Source: Terramyces sp. JEL0728 (taxonomy: Eukaryota > Chytridiomycota > Chytridiomycetes > Rhizophydiales > Terramycetaceae). Taken from it: a DNA stretch of 64,000 nt. The notes under the pieces were generated by a model. It saw nothing but the letters and a program-made list of their open reading frames with translations, did no database searches and was not told the DNA's origin. The stretch is from contig JADIIU010000007.1 of the NCBI GenBank assembly GCA_027603945.1, positions 62,001 through 126,000 of the forward strand. The letters are read 5' to 3'. Of this stretch, positions 1 through 11,880 are shown piece after piece. The position numbers and the translations under genes were made by a program. Within the stretch, counting starts at the first letter, position 1, and every line of letters begins with the position of its first letter.

Positions 1-1693
1 GATAAGAGGAGCCTTAATAAATTAAATATTACCCTCTGTTCAAATTCGGATACGATATGGTTCAGACATTCATTCAACCTTGAAACTTCACTTTTTTCTT
101 TGATGAGTTCTTGCTGGAGGCTTGTATATTCAGCATAAATTTGGGTAAAAGACTTTCCGGTTTTCTGCATACGACTTGCAACGGCTGCAGTCTGACTAAA
201 TTGTCCAACTTGCTCAGCAGTTGATTTGGCAGAAAGCTCGTTATTGATAGTTTGCAGTTCCGACTCTAATTTTTCGATGTCGAGGTGCAGCTTATTTTTT
301 TCAAGCTGCATTTCTTCGATAATTTCATTCTTTTCCATGAGTCTACTTTCAGATTCATTGTTTAGTTTGTTCAACTGTTCTTCTACTTTACGTAAAACAT
401 CTTCAAGTTCTTGATTTTGAGAGGCTAATTCCTGGCATTTAGATTGATATAAATCCGCAAGTTTCTTCTGGCTATTCATTTCTATCTTGAATTGAGATTC
501 GATTGTGATTTGGTTATTTTCCAATTCGCGAATCTGATTTAGCTTAGTTTCCAGCTTTTCTTGCAATTCGTTGTTTCGTTCGAGAAGCGACTGATTTCTA
601 ATTTGCAGCGAAGAATTCTCTTGGTTTGCAGTGTCTAACCCCGCTTGAAGGGAGGCAACCTGTTCTGTTTTCTCTTTTCTGTACTGCTGTAGCTGATCTC
701 CTTTGCTGGCTAGCTCTTGGTTTAGCCAATCAACAATTTTTTTAGATTGCTGGGCTTGCTGATTCGCGTTCGCTAAAAGAGACTTTAATTCCAGTTCATT
801 AGCTTGGGTTTGGGCCAAAAGCTCTTTGTCTTTTCTCGATTCGATTTTTTTCTCTTGCAGTTGCTTCTTTTTATATTCAAGCTCCTCTGAAGTTAGATGT
901 TCAAATTTGAAATTGAATTGAAGAATCCAATGCGGTAGGACTTACCTGACAATTGGAAACACTCTTGTTGTTTTGCATTCAGAACAAATTCCAAATTTTG
1001 TTTATCATGATCCAACGTTTCTTGAACTGCCTTGTTTTTTTGTTGGCTTTGATCGCGAATAACTTTTAATTTTTCTTGGATTATGGCTTCCTTTTCATCT
1101 CTTTCCTTTACAATCGATGCATTTTTTGTTTTTTGTTCATCTAGCTGGGCTGAAAGAGAAGAAATTTGCTTAAAGAGATCAGATATCTGAGTTTCATACT
1201 TTAGCGCTTCCTTTTCAAATATGTGATTCCATTCTAGATTCTTTGGTTTCCCCATCGTTCCTGCTTGTGATTTTTGAGGCGACTCTACTTTCCTGGGGTT
1301 TGAGGGTGATTTCTGGTTATTTTCTGTCAGAGAGTTTGACTTGGAGGGCAACGTTGGGACAGAGTTTGAGCTAGATTTAGAAGGTGAGTCTGGATATCCA
1401 ATTGAAGTCGATTTTAGTTCTCTTTCTCCAGATTTAGGTGTGACTTTAACAGATTTCACAGGTGAATTCGAATCCAAGGTAGCCTTTTTCTGTGGAATTC
1501 CATTTTCACTAGACTTGTCATTTAATTTCTTTGGAGTAACAACATAATTTTCAAATGGATCCATCCCCGCATCCTCATTCAATGCTTCAAAGTCTTCCTT
1601 TGGCGGCTTCATTTCTACATCCTTTGATGGATTTTGTATATCGTCGAGTATGTTTTCATCGTCAAGTTCTGTGTTTGAACTTTTGTTTTCCAT
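1..1693 (-). CDS. TPR/Mlp1-like nuclear basket nucleoporin, N-terminal part (runs off left edge)
   Basis: The gene enters the window at its 5' end and continues beyond position 1. The first ~170 residues are low complexity (Ser, Pro, Lys, Asn rich). From about 1200 downward the protein is almost continuous heptad-type coiled coil. Two introns are needed: 945-887 (59 nt, GTAAG...CTAACTTCAG) and 32-13 (20 nt). After the second, the frame reads ...SEFEQR-APLI, which fits the conserved TPR/Mlp segment where a coiled coil ending in 'EIE.KAP' is preceded by 'YTSLQQEL'. TPR/Mlp proteins form the nuclear basket and act in mRNA export and quality control. The start at 1693 (MENKSS) is preferred because a divergent gene begins at 1728; an in-frame ATG at 1747 would overlap it. 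Family assignment is by remembered motif only and could be another large coiled-coil protein. Confidence 0.65.
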
Positions 1694-1727
1694 TGCAGGT
1701 GAAAGATTATTCTCGATCTGGAAAAGA

Positions 1728-3543
1728 ATGGCACTCAAGAAAGTCAAAAAAATCCGCTTGGATCCATTGGAATATCTTCAAAACATTGAACTTGATTATA
1801 TATCGACTGAAAAACGAATTCAACCAACTAAAGTTCACCCGTTCCAGACACCACTTGAGAAACCAGACCTCTTCCAGCATGAATTGCCAATTTATTTGTC
1901 TGAAGGCGTTAATTTACCAAGACTATTTCGAAAAAAGATACCTGTGGAATCTCCTGCAAAGAATCTCGATATACACCATTTTCACGTTGAAATACCTGTA
2001 ATATCTTTCAGCCGAATGGATGAGCCAGTATTTCTGGAAATAAATGAATCCAAGCTTGAATTAATTGAAAATTACCCGGGGAAATGATGAAGAATTTGCA
2101 TTGTCCGTTGGTACACGAATCAGTCCTGTCAACTCCGTTTACCGTTGATATTGGATTCAAACCCAGTCACTTGGCAGATAGGTTGTTTGACATTGATCAA
2201 ATACGGAGCTACCAGTTGGAACTGCCTTTGGAATTCACTTTTGTACCATCCAAATCTATGAAATCCACGATGCTTCAACTACCAATGATACTGATGCGTG
2301 GCCTTGAAAATCACAATCCTCTAAAAGCGATTTCGCTCAAAACATCAACTGCTGCCCATCTTCAACACGAAAATGAGCAAATACCTCCAGTTAATCTCCG
2401 CCAATTTGAATGCGATTATATGGAACTGCAAAGTAATTACAACGAAATAGTATACCACTATTATACAGGTACAAAGTTGAAAAATCTTACCTGCTTGAAG
2501 GAGTCTCTGTCTAAAAGCAACTATGACTTGCTGGATTGCAAAATCTTTGTTAATTCAACTTTATTAACTTGGAACCTCCATTGCTGTTTAAACGCTTCTT
2601 TTCATTTGGATACAGAGTTGAAACAAGAACGAAAACTCGACCTTGGTATTTCTCGCAGCGCAGTTAGCATGCCAAAATCAATTTTTGATCATGAAGATGA
2701 ATTGGCTTTGGAAAATACTTACAATGCCGGATTGCAGAGCCAGCCCCAGACAACATATTTGCAAATCCATGATCGCGTTGACACAGCAGTAGCTAGATAT
2801 TTTAGTTTGAGAGGCCAAAAAGAACTCACAAAGATAGCAGAGCAACCACCAACAGCTAAAGTGCCAGTTAAAACGATACCAAAAAAATTAAAATCTCCTG
2901 CATATATCTATACCAGCAGTGATATCATTCAACGACTGTCGCCAGTTTTTTCAATGGCAAATATTCATGCTTATGAGCGATCAAGCCAAAATTGGATAAG
3001 CGTCGACTCCAAAACTTGCATAGTCCTCTTCAAATTATCAGAAATGTTTCAAACTATACAAAGCAGCTTGCTTGATGCTGCATCCAAATTTTCCATCATT
3101 CATATTCTCCTGGAGTTTGATTCAGTGTATCAAGATTCCAAAGTGCAAGGAGTGTATCCATTTACTTTTCCAAACAATTGTTCCATTGGTGACTCGAAAG
3201 GATTCATTTTTAATGTGTTGGAACAAGAATTGGGTTGCAAGTGCCATATCTGGTATTGTTTCAACTTGGTGCAGGTAGTTGACAAGATAGCTCGTTTATC
3301 ACTGCCATTTGGATTGGAAAAGGAAGAATCCATTCAAGAGACTTTTCTTGTTGGGTTTCCCGGAATGAATAACCATCTGGCAAACATCATGCTCAAGAAA
3401 TACTCTTTAAAGGAAATCTGCCAAATGAACATTGACTCAATGAAATTGGAATTGGAACAGCACGCCGACCATTGCCGTCTGGTAATTCATTTTAACCGCA
3501 GGAATTGTTTCACAAACTCTTGCACTACAATTTAAATCGGTAA
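1728..3543 (+). CDS. XPF-type nuclease-fold plus helix-hairpin-helix protein, SHOC1/Zip2-like
   Basis: The C-terminal third looks like an XPF/ERCC4 module. A strand-like stretch near 3020-3120 (CIVLFKLSEMF, IIHILLEFDS) is followed by a helix-hairpin-helix (FPGMNNHLANIMLKKYSLKE). No ERKxxxD nuclease motif is visible, so the fold is probably catalytically dead, as in the meiotic crossover factors SHOC1/Zip2/Spo16. The 3' end needs a 20-nt intron at 3482-3501, which gives the tail ELFHKLLHYNLNR and a stop at 3541-3543. The N-terminal part (1728-2087) and the rest are in different frames and overlap at ATGATGA near 2085. A 65-nt intron at 2028-2092 would join them into 576 residues, but it lacks the usual branch site, so a frameshift or two genes remain possible. 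The poly(A) hexamer overlaps the stop. Function is inferred from fold only. Confidence 0.5.
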
Positions 3544-3551
3544 TAAAGTGC

Positions 3552-6500
3552 TTATTTATTTCTACCTGCTGACGGCGACCAACATCTATTGCTTTCCTCT
3601 GATACAAAGTCATACTGGCCAAAATTAAGTATATACCTGGATAAGTCTCTAATATATGGAGTACAAAGAGCAGAATTACGTGGAATGAACGGACCTACAG
3701 TTAACTACAAATACCAAAGCGTTTTCCGTCTAGAGTAAAGTACACGGAATCGATCGATGAGTCTATACCTACTCCTATAGTTCGCTGGCCAAGCGTTGCC
3801 CGGACTTTGTAAAATACATGGACAAGGTCGGATTCTTGGCCAGATTCTAGAATCTTTTCTAATTGGTCTACACAGAAAGGATCTGCGGGAGCCGTAGAGA
3901 TCTTTACCAAGTAGATAACTTGAGATTGTGGTTGGAAAACAAGAGTAATAATCTGGTGGTGGCTCGTAATATACCCAATATGTACACATCTAAGGTTAAT
4001 GAAAATTACTCTTCATAATTTAGTTTGCCAATCTTTAGTTCATAGTACATACAGATATCCAAATTGGCAGAAGTAGTGATTTGCAATTTTCCTTTCTTTG
4101 GACTTTTTGGTGATTGATCACTGATATTTGGTCCATGCTCGGGTGTAGAGCTAACAACTTGCTCTATATCTTCAGTAGCAGCCGAATTAACAGGGCTATC
4201 CGATTCATGCAAACTATTAGAACCGCTTTCAGAAATCTCATTCTTGTCTGAGGCTTCCAATTTATCCTTTCCATCGATGCGTTCAAGTATTCTAGCAAAG
4301 TTCTCGTCAATATTAGCTGTATTTGGCACTGGGGAAATCGAATCCTTTTCATGTGCAAGCAAAGGAGCTGAATAGAAGATATTGCTAATATCAGCCGAGC
4401 TTGAAAGGTATTCTGCGGAATGAAAAGTATCTTGGTCAGGAACAGGAATCGGGTGATATTCTGCAGGACAAAATCTAGAGTTAATTACTCTTACTTCAGG
4501 TGGTCGAGATCTCCGCCAAATTGGAACTCGCCCCACTGCTCTCCAGTCAGAGAAGCCGCAGGATACCACGTTTCATTAACATTGATATCTTCAAACGCAA
4601 TTCCCAAACCATTACCGTTAAGCATGTACGATATTTTAGCACTGTCAAGATCAATTAAACAAGTAACGACATCTTTGAAAGACCATTCTATCCCATACTC
4701 GTCGCAATCAACATCCCGTCCGTGCCATTTACGAATACGAGACCCGTCGAAAGCATAGGAAAGCATATCATCACCAACGCCCCATCCGCCGTATTCCTTT
4801 GGTTCGTATTGGGCACAAACCCACCCGAGCTGTATAATACCAGCACTTCCTAGTTGAAACTCGTAAGCCCACTTTCCTCTACCGCTGACACCATATCGAG
4901 CTACTACAGTTTCAAATGTCCAAGTCTTATTAAAACAGTGAAGCGAATGGTTTTCAATATCGGCAAATTGGGTGGATCTAGTCTCGTCTAGCGAAAGAAC
5001 GGTAGGAGAATAGTCTGCCAAAGTGAAATCGCATAGTTTTGACACAAATTTCTTGAAAAAGACCCAATCTTGCTCGTTGTTTAATTTTGCCACTGTTCTC
5101 AAGACATTTATAAAGTTTGTTTCCGAATACAATAGTTCTTGCCGAAAAATATCTTTGTTAGAAAATATTACCGTAGCTGGCGAAATGAGGAAGAGCGTAA
5201 ATAATTGGCTTGTTAATCTTGTGTCCATAGTCAGCCAACAAGACAAACAAAATTGAAATTATTGTTTCGCTTAGCATAAACTCTCTGAATGATTCTAGAT
5301 TACTTTTCGTATACCAATGTATAGCAGATTGACAATACATTCTACTGCGGCTTTTGGAATCTCGAGCTTCATTGTTTCCAAATTACCAGAAATTTGTTGG
5401 TTTAGTTGATTCAAAACTAGAGGGAATACAAGGGCATTCAAAAGGGAGGTTCCAACGTCATCCAATATGTCTTTAATGTACTCTGATAGTGGTTGATGGT
5501 CTTCTGGTTGCTCGTTTTCAAAAATTTTGCTTTTTAACAATATTCCCAAACATTCAAGTATTGTCAATAGTTTAGAGCAGTTTGTTTGGAATGCGTCATC
5601 CTGCGGTGAGATTGGCAATTCTTCCAAATCGTGCGGGACAGTTCTGGTAGGCGAAAAGGAGTAACTGTCGTTTGATATGCGACTATTCGGTCTTCCTGCA
5701 CTATAGACAGACTCTTTTACTTCCATGGTTGGAGAATGAGCTGTATTTTTGCTTTCCAAACCATTGATCGCATTTACTACTGTAGCGATATTGTTGAACA
5801 TTTTGTAAAACAGAGGCCGAATTAATGTTATTACTACTTCGAACCTGATAGTTTCACCTGGAATTAGCCATTCTTACAATTGTTGGCCAAACTCAAAATC
5901 GCCTTACTAGCCATTTGTCTAATATTGTCTGTCTCGTCCATAAGGACAATATCGGTCAGAAGCTGGACGCCATTCAAATCACAAATCTGATTGGTGATTG
6001 TTGATGAAACGGAAGCGATATTCACCAGCACCGTTACAGCTGTATGCTTGATATCGTAGTCGGTGAATTTGATGTACGAAATCAATCTCTCTGTCATTTT
6101 GCTACGTTCCAAAAATGGGATATTTAGTGCTACAGTTAAAACAATATACGATCTGTGCACAAAACTCCAAGAATTTCAATTACATATAGATGAATATGAA
6201 CCATTGCAGAATCATGGACTGCAAGCATTGCGGATAGTGCACCTGATTCGAAAATACTCTTTTGACTTGGCATTTGGAAAGCAAGGATATGGAGCAAGCC
6301 CAGTGCCCAATACATGGTTTGTTCTTCGTGTCCTTGCAAGGTCTTTGCAATTTTATCCAGCATCTTTGCTCTGACGATTTCCTTGTAAAATAATTCTGGT
6401 TAAATCATAGTACTTTCAGACTCGCAGAGACATTTGAGCAACCTTAGAATAATTCGGGGCAAAATCGTATCTGAATTCTTGATTAATGGAGTAATGATTT

Positions 6501-7493
6501 TAATAAAGCCTTTAATCCCACATATCTCCTTTAATTTCACCTCTACTATTAAGTCCTAGTACTTCTAATGACATATTCGTGTAATACAAAAATACTCCAG
6601 CTAGCTAGTTCAACATCGCTGTTCCTGAGACATCCTGAAGCCAAAGAAATTAACTTTAAATCCGCAAGTCCTTCTAAAATCTGAACCGACTCATTTTCAT
6701 CCTCGATCGTTGAAAGGATTCGCACAATGGCATGAAAACACAGTTTCTGTACAGTTGGATTAGAAAAATTCAATTTCACCATTTCTGTAAGTACACTCAT
6801 GATATTCTTTGAAATTAATATTGCGGAAACGCTGTCTGTTTGCGAGAATTGATGAATCAGACTAGATTAGAATCATGTACCTGACACTCCAGAATTTCAA
6901 GTCACTATAGCGATGAGAATCTTGCTGCAAGAATTTAATTAGGTGGTCCAATACGCCGTATGAGACTATTTTCGACTTGCGTTTATCTCATTAATTCGAA
7001 AATACCGTTATCCAGCGTCAGATGATAGAGTGAGGCAACTGCATATCGGTGTATCTCTGGGTCTCCATCCATTTTTAAAGATTTAACGAGTATCTTTAAA
7101 AGCTTCTTTCGTGTTAGCACGCCTCTGTTCCGTTCCGTTCCAACTAATTGCTGAATAACAATCATTGCTTTCTTTCTCTTGTGTTGATCATCAGATTGGC
7201 AGCATTCCAACAAGTAGGGTAGATGTTTACTCGACATGGCTCTGTCAAACAGTATCTGAATTGCACTGTATTAATGATAAGTACCTGTTGCGAATGCTTG
7301 TAACTTGGCAGTTTACCAATTTTGCCAAATCCGATAAGCTAATATAGTCTTCAGCTCTAACTTTGTTTTTCGCATCAGGTAGTTTTGGTACTGGTATATT
7401 ATTAATCTCCTGGATATGGTTGTACATTCTTATCCCTAAAAGTGCTGAACATAATCCAAGCGATGCGGAAATCAGGAGTTGCTCATTGTTCAT
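3552..7493 (-). CDS. Armadillo-repeat and SPRY (B30.2) domain protein
   Basis: Twelve introns of 18-20 nt join nine or more apparent fragments into one protein of about 1235 residues: 7284-7266, 7005-6987, 6880-6862, 6562-6543, 6423-6406, 6149-6130, 5877-5858, 5314-5295, 5171-5153, 4494-4475, 4009-3990 and 3714-3695. The N-terminus has a hydrophobic helix (LLISASLGLCSALLGI). About 400 residues of armadillo-type helical repeats follow, then a Ser-rich linker, a complete SPRY domain (GWGVGDDMLSYAFDGSRIRKW), an acidic linker and a second SPRY-like half (YFTLDGKRFG ... ILNFGQYDF). SPRY and ARM domains are protein-interaction modules; the SPRY resembles those of RING-SPRY ubiquitin ligases, but no RING is seen. 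The stop lies 9 bp from the convergent neighbour's stop. The C-terminal NFGQ motif argues for retaining a candidate intron at 3636-3615. Cellular role unknown. Confidence 0.8.
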
Positions 7494-7548
7494 TTTTTAG
7501 AAATGAAATTTCTGTTCAATCTAAATTTTGTTTAGCTGTGAACCTCAA

Positions 7549-7699
7549 ATGGAGAAACAGGTCTGTGATAGCCAGCCGTTAAAACAATGTTTGGAAAGAA
7601 ATAATGGTACGAATTTCTGATTCAGGGGAAAGGAGTAAATGTTTGAAAGAATGGGAAGAGTTTAAGCAGAAATGCTCCAGTAGAATTAGTAATATATAA
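7549..7699 (+). CDS. Small CHCH-like cysteine peptide, possibly Cox23/Cmc family
   Basis: Splicing a 19-nt intron (7607-7625, GTACGAATTTCTGATTCAG) yields a 43-residue protein with four regularly spaced cysteines: Cys6, 14, 25 and 36 (CX7C then CX10C, joined by a ten-residue loop). The pattern QCLERNNGERSKC and EEFKQKC resembles the Cox23/CHCHD7 and Cmc families, small intermembrane-space proteins used in cytochrome oxidase assembly. The first spacing is CX7C rather than the classical CX9C, so the exact family is uncertain. It is too short for ordinary gene prediction and sits alone in the 278-bp gap between two minus-strand genes. The start is the first ATG after an in-frame stop. Confidence 0.55.
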
Positions 7700-7771
7700 T
7701 GAAGGATCCGCATAGTTCCAGGATCGTTTTACATTGCGTTTGCACACAAGGTATCAATTACAGCACTTTTA

Positions 7772-9130
7772 TTACCACATAAATCGTTGATTCTCAGGAT
7801 TATCTGGCCACTTGAATGGTTTGTACAAGAACAGCTTGAATACAGCAAAATTTATCGCTAAATGGAAGATTGTCTCCAGGTAGACAAATACTCTTGCCGG
7901 TTTGAGGTTCAATCGCACGAAAAAGTATGGAATGATAAAGTATCTGAATTCAATTAGTGGTGATGGGATTAAGGCTGCAGCAGTGCATACAAACAGAAAT
8001 ACAATCCACATTGGATGTCTGTTGATTTGGGTTGAAATCGAGTAAAAGCAGATAATATACCTACGTTAGTGTAAATTACCCTGGAATCAATGCATATCTG
8101 ACAATCTCATTTGTTTTGAATAGATACTTCCAAATATAAAAAGTGAAATGTCGGTTATCCGCAAGTAAAAACTGATGGCCAATAGTATTGTACTTGATTC
8201 CTAATGCCATGATGCCAGTCAGTAATAATATATCAGTGATTCGCATTCTAGCGTTAATTGTCAGGTACTTTTTGTAAATGGTGAAAATCTTTAAAGGATC
8301 GAGTGAGAATATTGAAAAGAAGGCAGAGAAACTGATGAAATAAAGCATTTGCGGAGTATGAATTGTGGTTTGATGGTTCGATTTGTCTCCTAGTACTATT
8401 CCGCCATTCTGGACAACAAACCATGCAAATGCAAGCATAACAATCACATATGGATATAATGGAAGCAGTAGATTCAGATTTAACAAACTGGATTTGACAA
8501 ATAAGAGAATCATTTTCAGTACGGAATCTACGATTAACGAAGCTTACATGAACCACTGATTTTGATATTGAAATCAGTCGATTTCAACAGCGATAACCCA
8601 TGCACAGCGGCAATAAACGCTACCCAAATGACATTGGTCTGTCTAAAGAATAGCGAAGCAAATCCAAACATGGCACTCGATATAATTTTGTTTCTTGTTG
8701 ATAAATAGTATGATAAAAACACTAGGAACGTGGAAATGGTATCGGTATAAAATAAAAAGTTGAAAAAGAATGAAACGGGGAATAGAGCTACCAGTGGTTC
8801 ATTGCTAATGCAGTTGAACAAGATACAGGTAAATATCCCAAATATCAAATTCAAGGATCTGAGGATCATTGTTTCGTTGAATTGAATTAAATTCATGATT
8901 TCCCTGATCAAATCAAAATCCAGTTGAATAAAATACTGGTAGTAGTATAATCCTAGGTAGTACAATCCTGGTGGTGTTGTTATTTTATCGTTCCATGTGA
9001 AATCCCCATTGATATATTTTACTGTCTGAGAGATGTGAAATATTTCGTCCATGTATGGGTGTGTTACTATCTGATTCACAATCACAAATGCTATTAGTGA
9101 GAGTGAAATGAATGAGATTACAGACAGCAT
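7772..9130 (-). CDS. ALG10: Dol-P-Glc alpha-1,2-glucosyltransferase (ALG10/Die2)
   Basis: ALG10 adds the third, terminal glucose to the dolichol-linked N-glycan precursor in the ER lumen. Family motifs are clear: YMDEIFHISQ and KITTPPGLYY near the N-terminus, RQTNVIW, VQNGGIVLGDKSNH, ADNRHFTFYIWKYL, a C-terminal IEFRYFIIPY and the final FMW. The protein is highly hydrophobic throughout, as expected for a multi-pass GT-C enzyme, and is about 439 residues after removing introns 8547-8528 (20 nt) and 8079-8061 (19 nt). The start is the ATG at 9130. The stop overlaps the poly(A) signal (TGG-TAATAAAA). Together with the cis-prenyltransferase at 46.5 kb it shows a full-length N-glycan assembly capacity. 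Confidence 0.93.
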
Positions 9131-9478
9131 TTGAAAAAATTGTAAAGTCACTGATTACGATACTATAAGTTGAAAAAAGAAAAATTCACATTATAACGTG
9201 GGTATATTTGTCCTCCAGTTACTTGCTATTTGCAGTAACAGTGCAGTAACAGCACAGTAATAGTACATTGTAGGATACACAGAGAATAATTTCACTGGCC
9301 AGTACTTTGATGCTTCATAATCCATGCTTTTCCTGATGAAATCTGTCAGCTGAATGAGTCAACCGAGTCACACAACTAATTCTTGGAAATATGTTAGTAA
9401 TGCTGTGGTTGGAACCTTTGGAACGCATGTGAAATAATATAGCAGTTCTCGCTTAATTCAAGCTTTAGATACTATAGA
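9131..9478. promoter_or_regulatory. Divergent intergenic region between ALG10 and ArgRS
   Basis: This 348-bp gap separates two divergent start codons and must hold both promoters. A short degenerate direct repeat, CAGTAACAG/CAGTAATAG in three copies about ten bases apart, lies at 9233-9263. No reading frame or RNA gene could be supported. Confidence 0.4.
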
Positions 9479-11803
9479 ATGATGTTCATCACTATGCGAA
9501 ATTTTTTTTCAATCTCTAAAATGAGCAAACAACTTCCATTGCCAGTGCAACAGCATCGCAATACCCTATTTCTATCATTCTCCCCAAAGTGTATTCCATA
9601 TGCCGAAATTGCAGCATTTCATTTATCCAAATCCCCAGCTATTTTGAAATTGGGAATCCAATCTAATTTACTGTCTACCCAACCACAATTGATTATTCCA
9701 AAAGGCAATTTCAGTAGCCAAAAGATCACTTTAACTGGTAAATCAAGTATCTTGCGTTATTTTGCCCGATTGGGCAGAGATTTGTATCCAACGGCAACTA
9801 ATGAACGCTTGGCTGTGGACGATTGGCTAGATTCGACCAGAAATCAAGATAACGTTGTACAAAAACTATCCAAAAACACTTTAAAATATTTGGTAGGGAC
9901 TAAATTATCAATTGCAGATCTTGCATGTTGGGATTTTAGTTTGCAAAACAACATTACCACTGACTGGGCAAACGAAAAGTCTGGATTACCTGAATTGAAA
10001 AAGGCCCAAGAATTGGCCACAAGTGCATTGGATTCAATCCCGCTTGTTGAAACTTACAAGTACAAGATTGTCGAGCAATTGATGGTGATTACAGGATGCG
10101 GAGTAGAGACTTTATACGGATCATTTATCAAGACAAAATCCAAAGCTCATGGAGATATTGCCATCTCTCTCTATCAATTGAAAGCAGGAAATCCAGCTGA
10201 ATTGGCCAAAAAGATTATTGATCAAGTAATTAGCCCTAATAATTAGTTTAAGCCGAACGAATATGTCACCAAAGTAGCTGCAGCAGGTGCATTCGCCAAT
10301 TTCTCATTTAACCATCTTCCTTTATATTATGGCACAATCAAGCAAGCCGTTAGACTGGGCAAGAGCTACGGTACCAACACACTTGGACTGGGAAAATTCG
10401 GTATTGTTGAATATTCATCCCCAAATATTGCAAAAGTTTTCCATGTCGGCCATTTGCGAAGTACTATTATTGGAAGTTTCTTGCACAAGATATTAGACGC
10501 TAATGGATGGAGCACACTTTCAATCAACTACTTGGGTGACTGGGGCAAGCAATTTGGTATCCTTGCAATCGGTTTCCAAAAGCATGGGTCTGAAGAACTC
10601 TTGAAAAAGGACGCGATTAAGCATCTATTTGATGTCTATGTCAAGATTAACGTAAGCTATTTGTTAACTTAGCAAGACATGGACAACGATCCATCTATTG
10701 ATGATCAAGCAAGAGCGTACTTTAAACGTATGGAAAATGGCGATAAAGATGCACTAGTGTTGTGGCAAAGATTCAGAGATTTAAGTATTGCTGGCTACGA
10801 AAAGACTTATGACCGCTTGAACATCAAATTTGACTTGTATTCCGGAGAATCCCAGTATTCCTTATCTCAAATGCGTGTGGTTTTGGATGAATTAAACAGC
10901 AAGGGGCTTTTGAAGCCAGATAATGGCGCGTTAGTCATCGACTTGAAGGGATATGGTCACGGTACTGCTGTGATTGGTAAAACTGACGGATCCATGCTGT
11001 ACCTTTCCCGTGATATTGCAGCGGCTGATTACAGACACAAAACTTATGATTTTGAAAAGCTGTTCTATGTTGTAGCTTCCCAGCAAGATCACCACTTTAA
11101 ACAATTGTTCAAAATCTTGGAGTTGATGGGCAAGCCATGGACAGAAAAATGTACTCACATCAGCTTCGGCATGATCAAATCCAAGAACGGCACTTTGTCC
11201 ACTCGCAAAGGGAATGTTGTTTTCCTTGCAGATATCCTTGATCAAGTTCAAGAAGAAATGCACAATGTCATGAAAAAGAATGAAACCAAATACGCTCAAA
11301 TCCAAGACCCTGTTCGTGTTTCTGATGTGATTGGGATGTCTGCTGTCAAGATCCAAGATATGGCTGCTCGCAGAATTAAAGATTATGATTTCGACATTGA
11401 CCGCATGACATCATTTGAAGGAGATACCGGTCCTTACCTTCAATATGCGCACGCTCGTTTATCTTCTATCCAAAGAAAGCGTGCTGATATTTCAGTTACC
11501 TTGGATAACTTGGATACTATCAATTTGTCCTTGTTGACCGAGCCTTCTGCCCTGGCTGTTATAGAACTAGTTCAGGAATATCCAAGTGTCATTCGCGAAC
11601 TTGGACAGACTTATGAACCTTGTAACCTGGTCACGTATGCCTTACGCTTATCTCACGCAGTGTCATCTGCATACAGCGACCTTTGGGTTGTTGGGCAAGC
11701 TGAAGAAATAGCTTACGCTCGTTTGGCTCTGTACGGCGCTGCCCGTATTGCACTAGGCAATGCATTGACTTTACTTGGTTTAGAACCGTTGGAAAGAATG
11801 TAA
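9479..11803 (+). CDS. Arginyl-tRNA synthetase with N-terminal GST-like domain
   Basis: Class I synthetase that charges tRNA-Arg. Catalytic signatures are VEYSSPNIAKVFHVGHLRST (HIGH-type), NYLGDWGKQFG and MIKSKNGTLSTRKGNVVF (KMSKS position, here STRKG as usual for ArgRS), followed by the anticodon-binding helices ending near PLERM. Introns: 10226-10246 and 10652-10672 (21 nt each). Total length is about 760 residues. The first ~200 residues do not resemble the usual ArgRS Add-1 domain. They read as a GST-type fold (SSILRYFARLGRDLYPT, ERLAVDDWLD, KLSIADLACWDF), the kind of module that docks synthetases to each other. The first 15 residues (MMFITMRNFFSISKM) could be a mitochondrial presequence, with an internal ATG at 9521 for the cytosolic form. 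Confidence 0.92.
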
Positions 11804-11880
11804 TCTAAATAAATTTATGGTTTCAATGATAAATAGTGCTACTTGAATATTCAACAGCAAAATACTCGAATTGCTTTAAT

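Noticed and set aside
1998..2011. A 14-nt GTAATA...CAG segment as an intron in the SHOC1-like gene
   Set aside because: It is shorter than any supported intron and its removal leads straight into a stop codon.
3615..3636. A 22-nt segment in the ARM-SPRY gene that fits the mini-intron pattern
   Set aside because: Reading through it keeps the SPRY-ending NFGQYDF motif and a stop before the neighbouring gene; removing it destroys the motif and extends the frame about 100 bp into the convergent gene.
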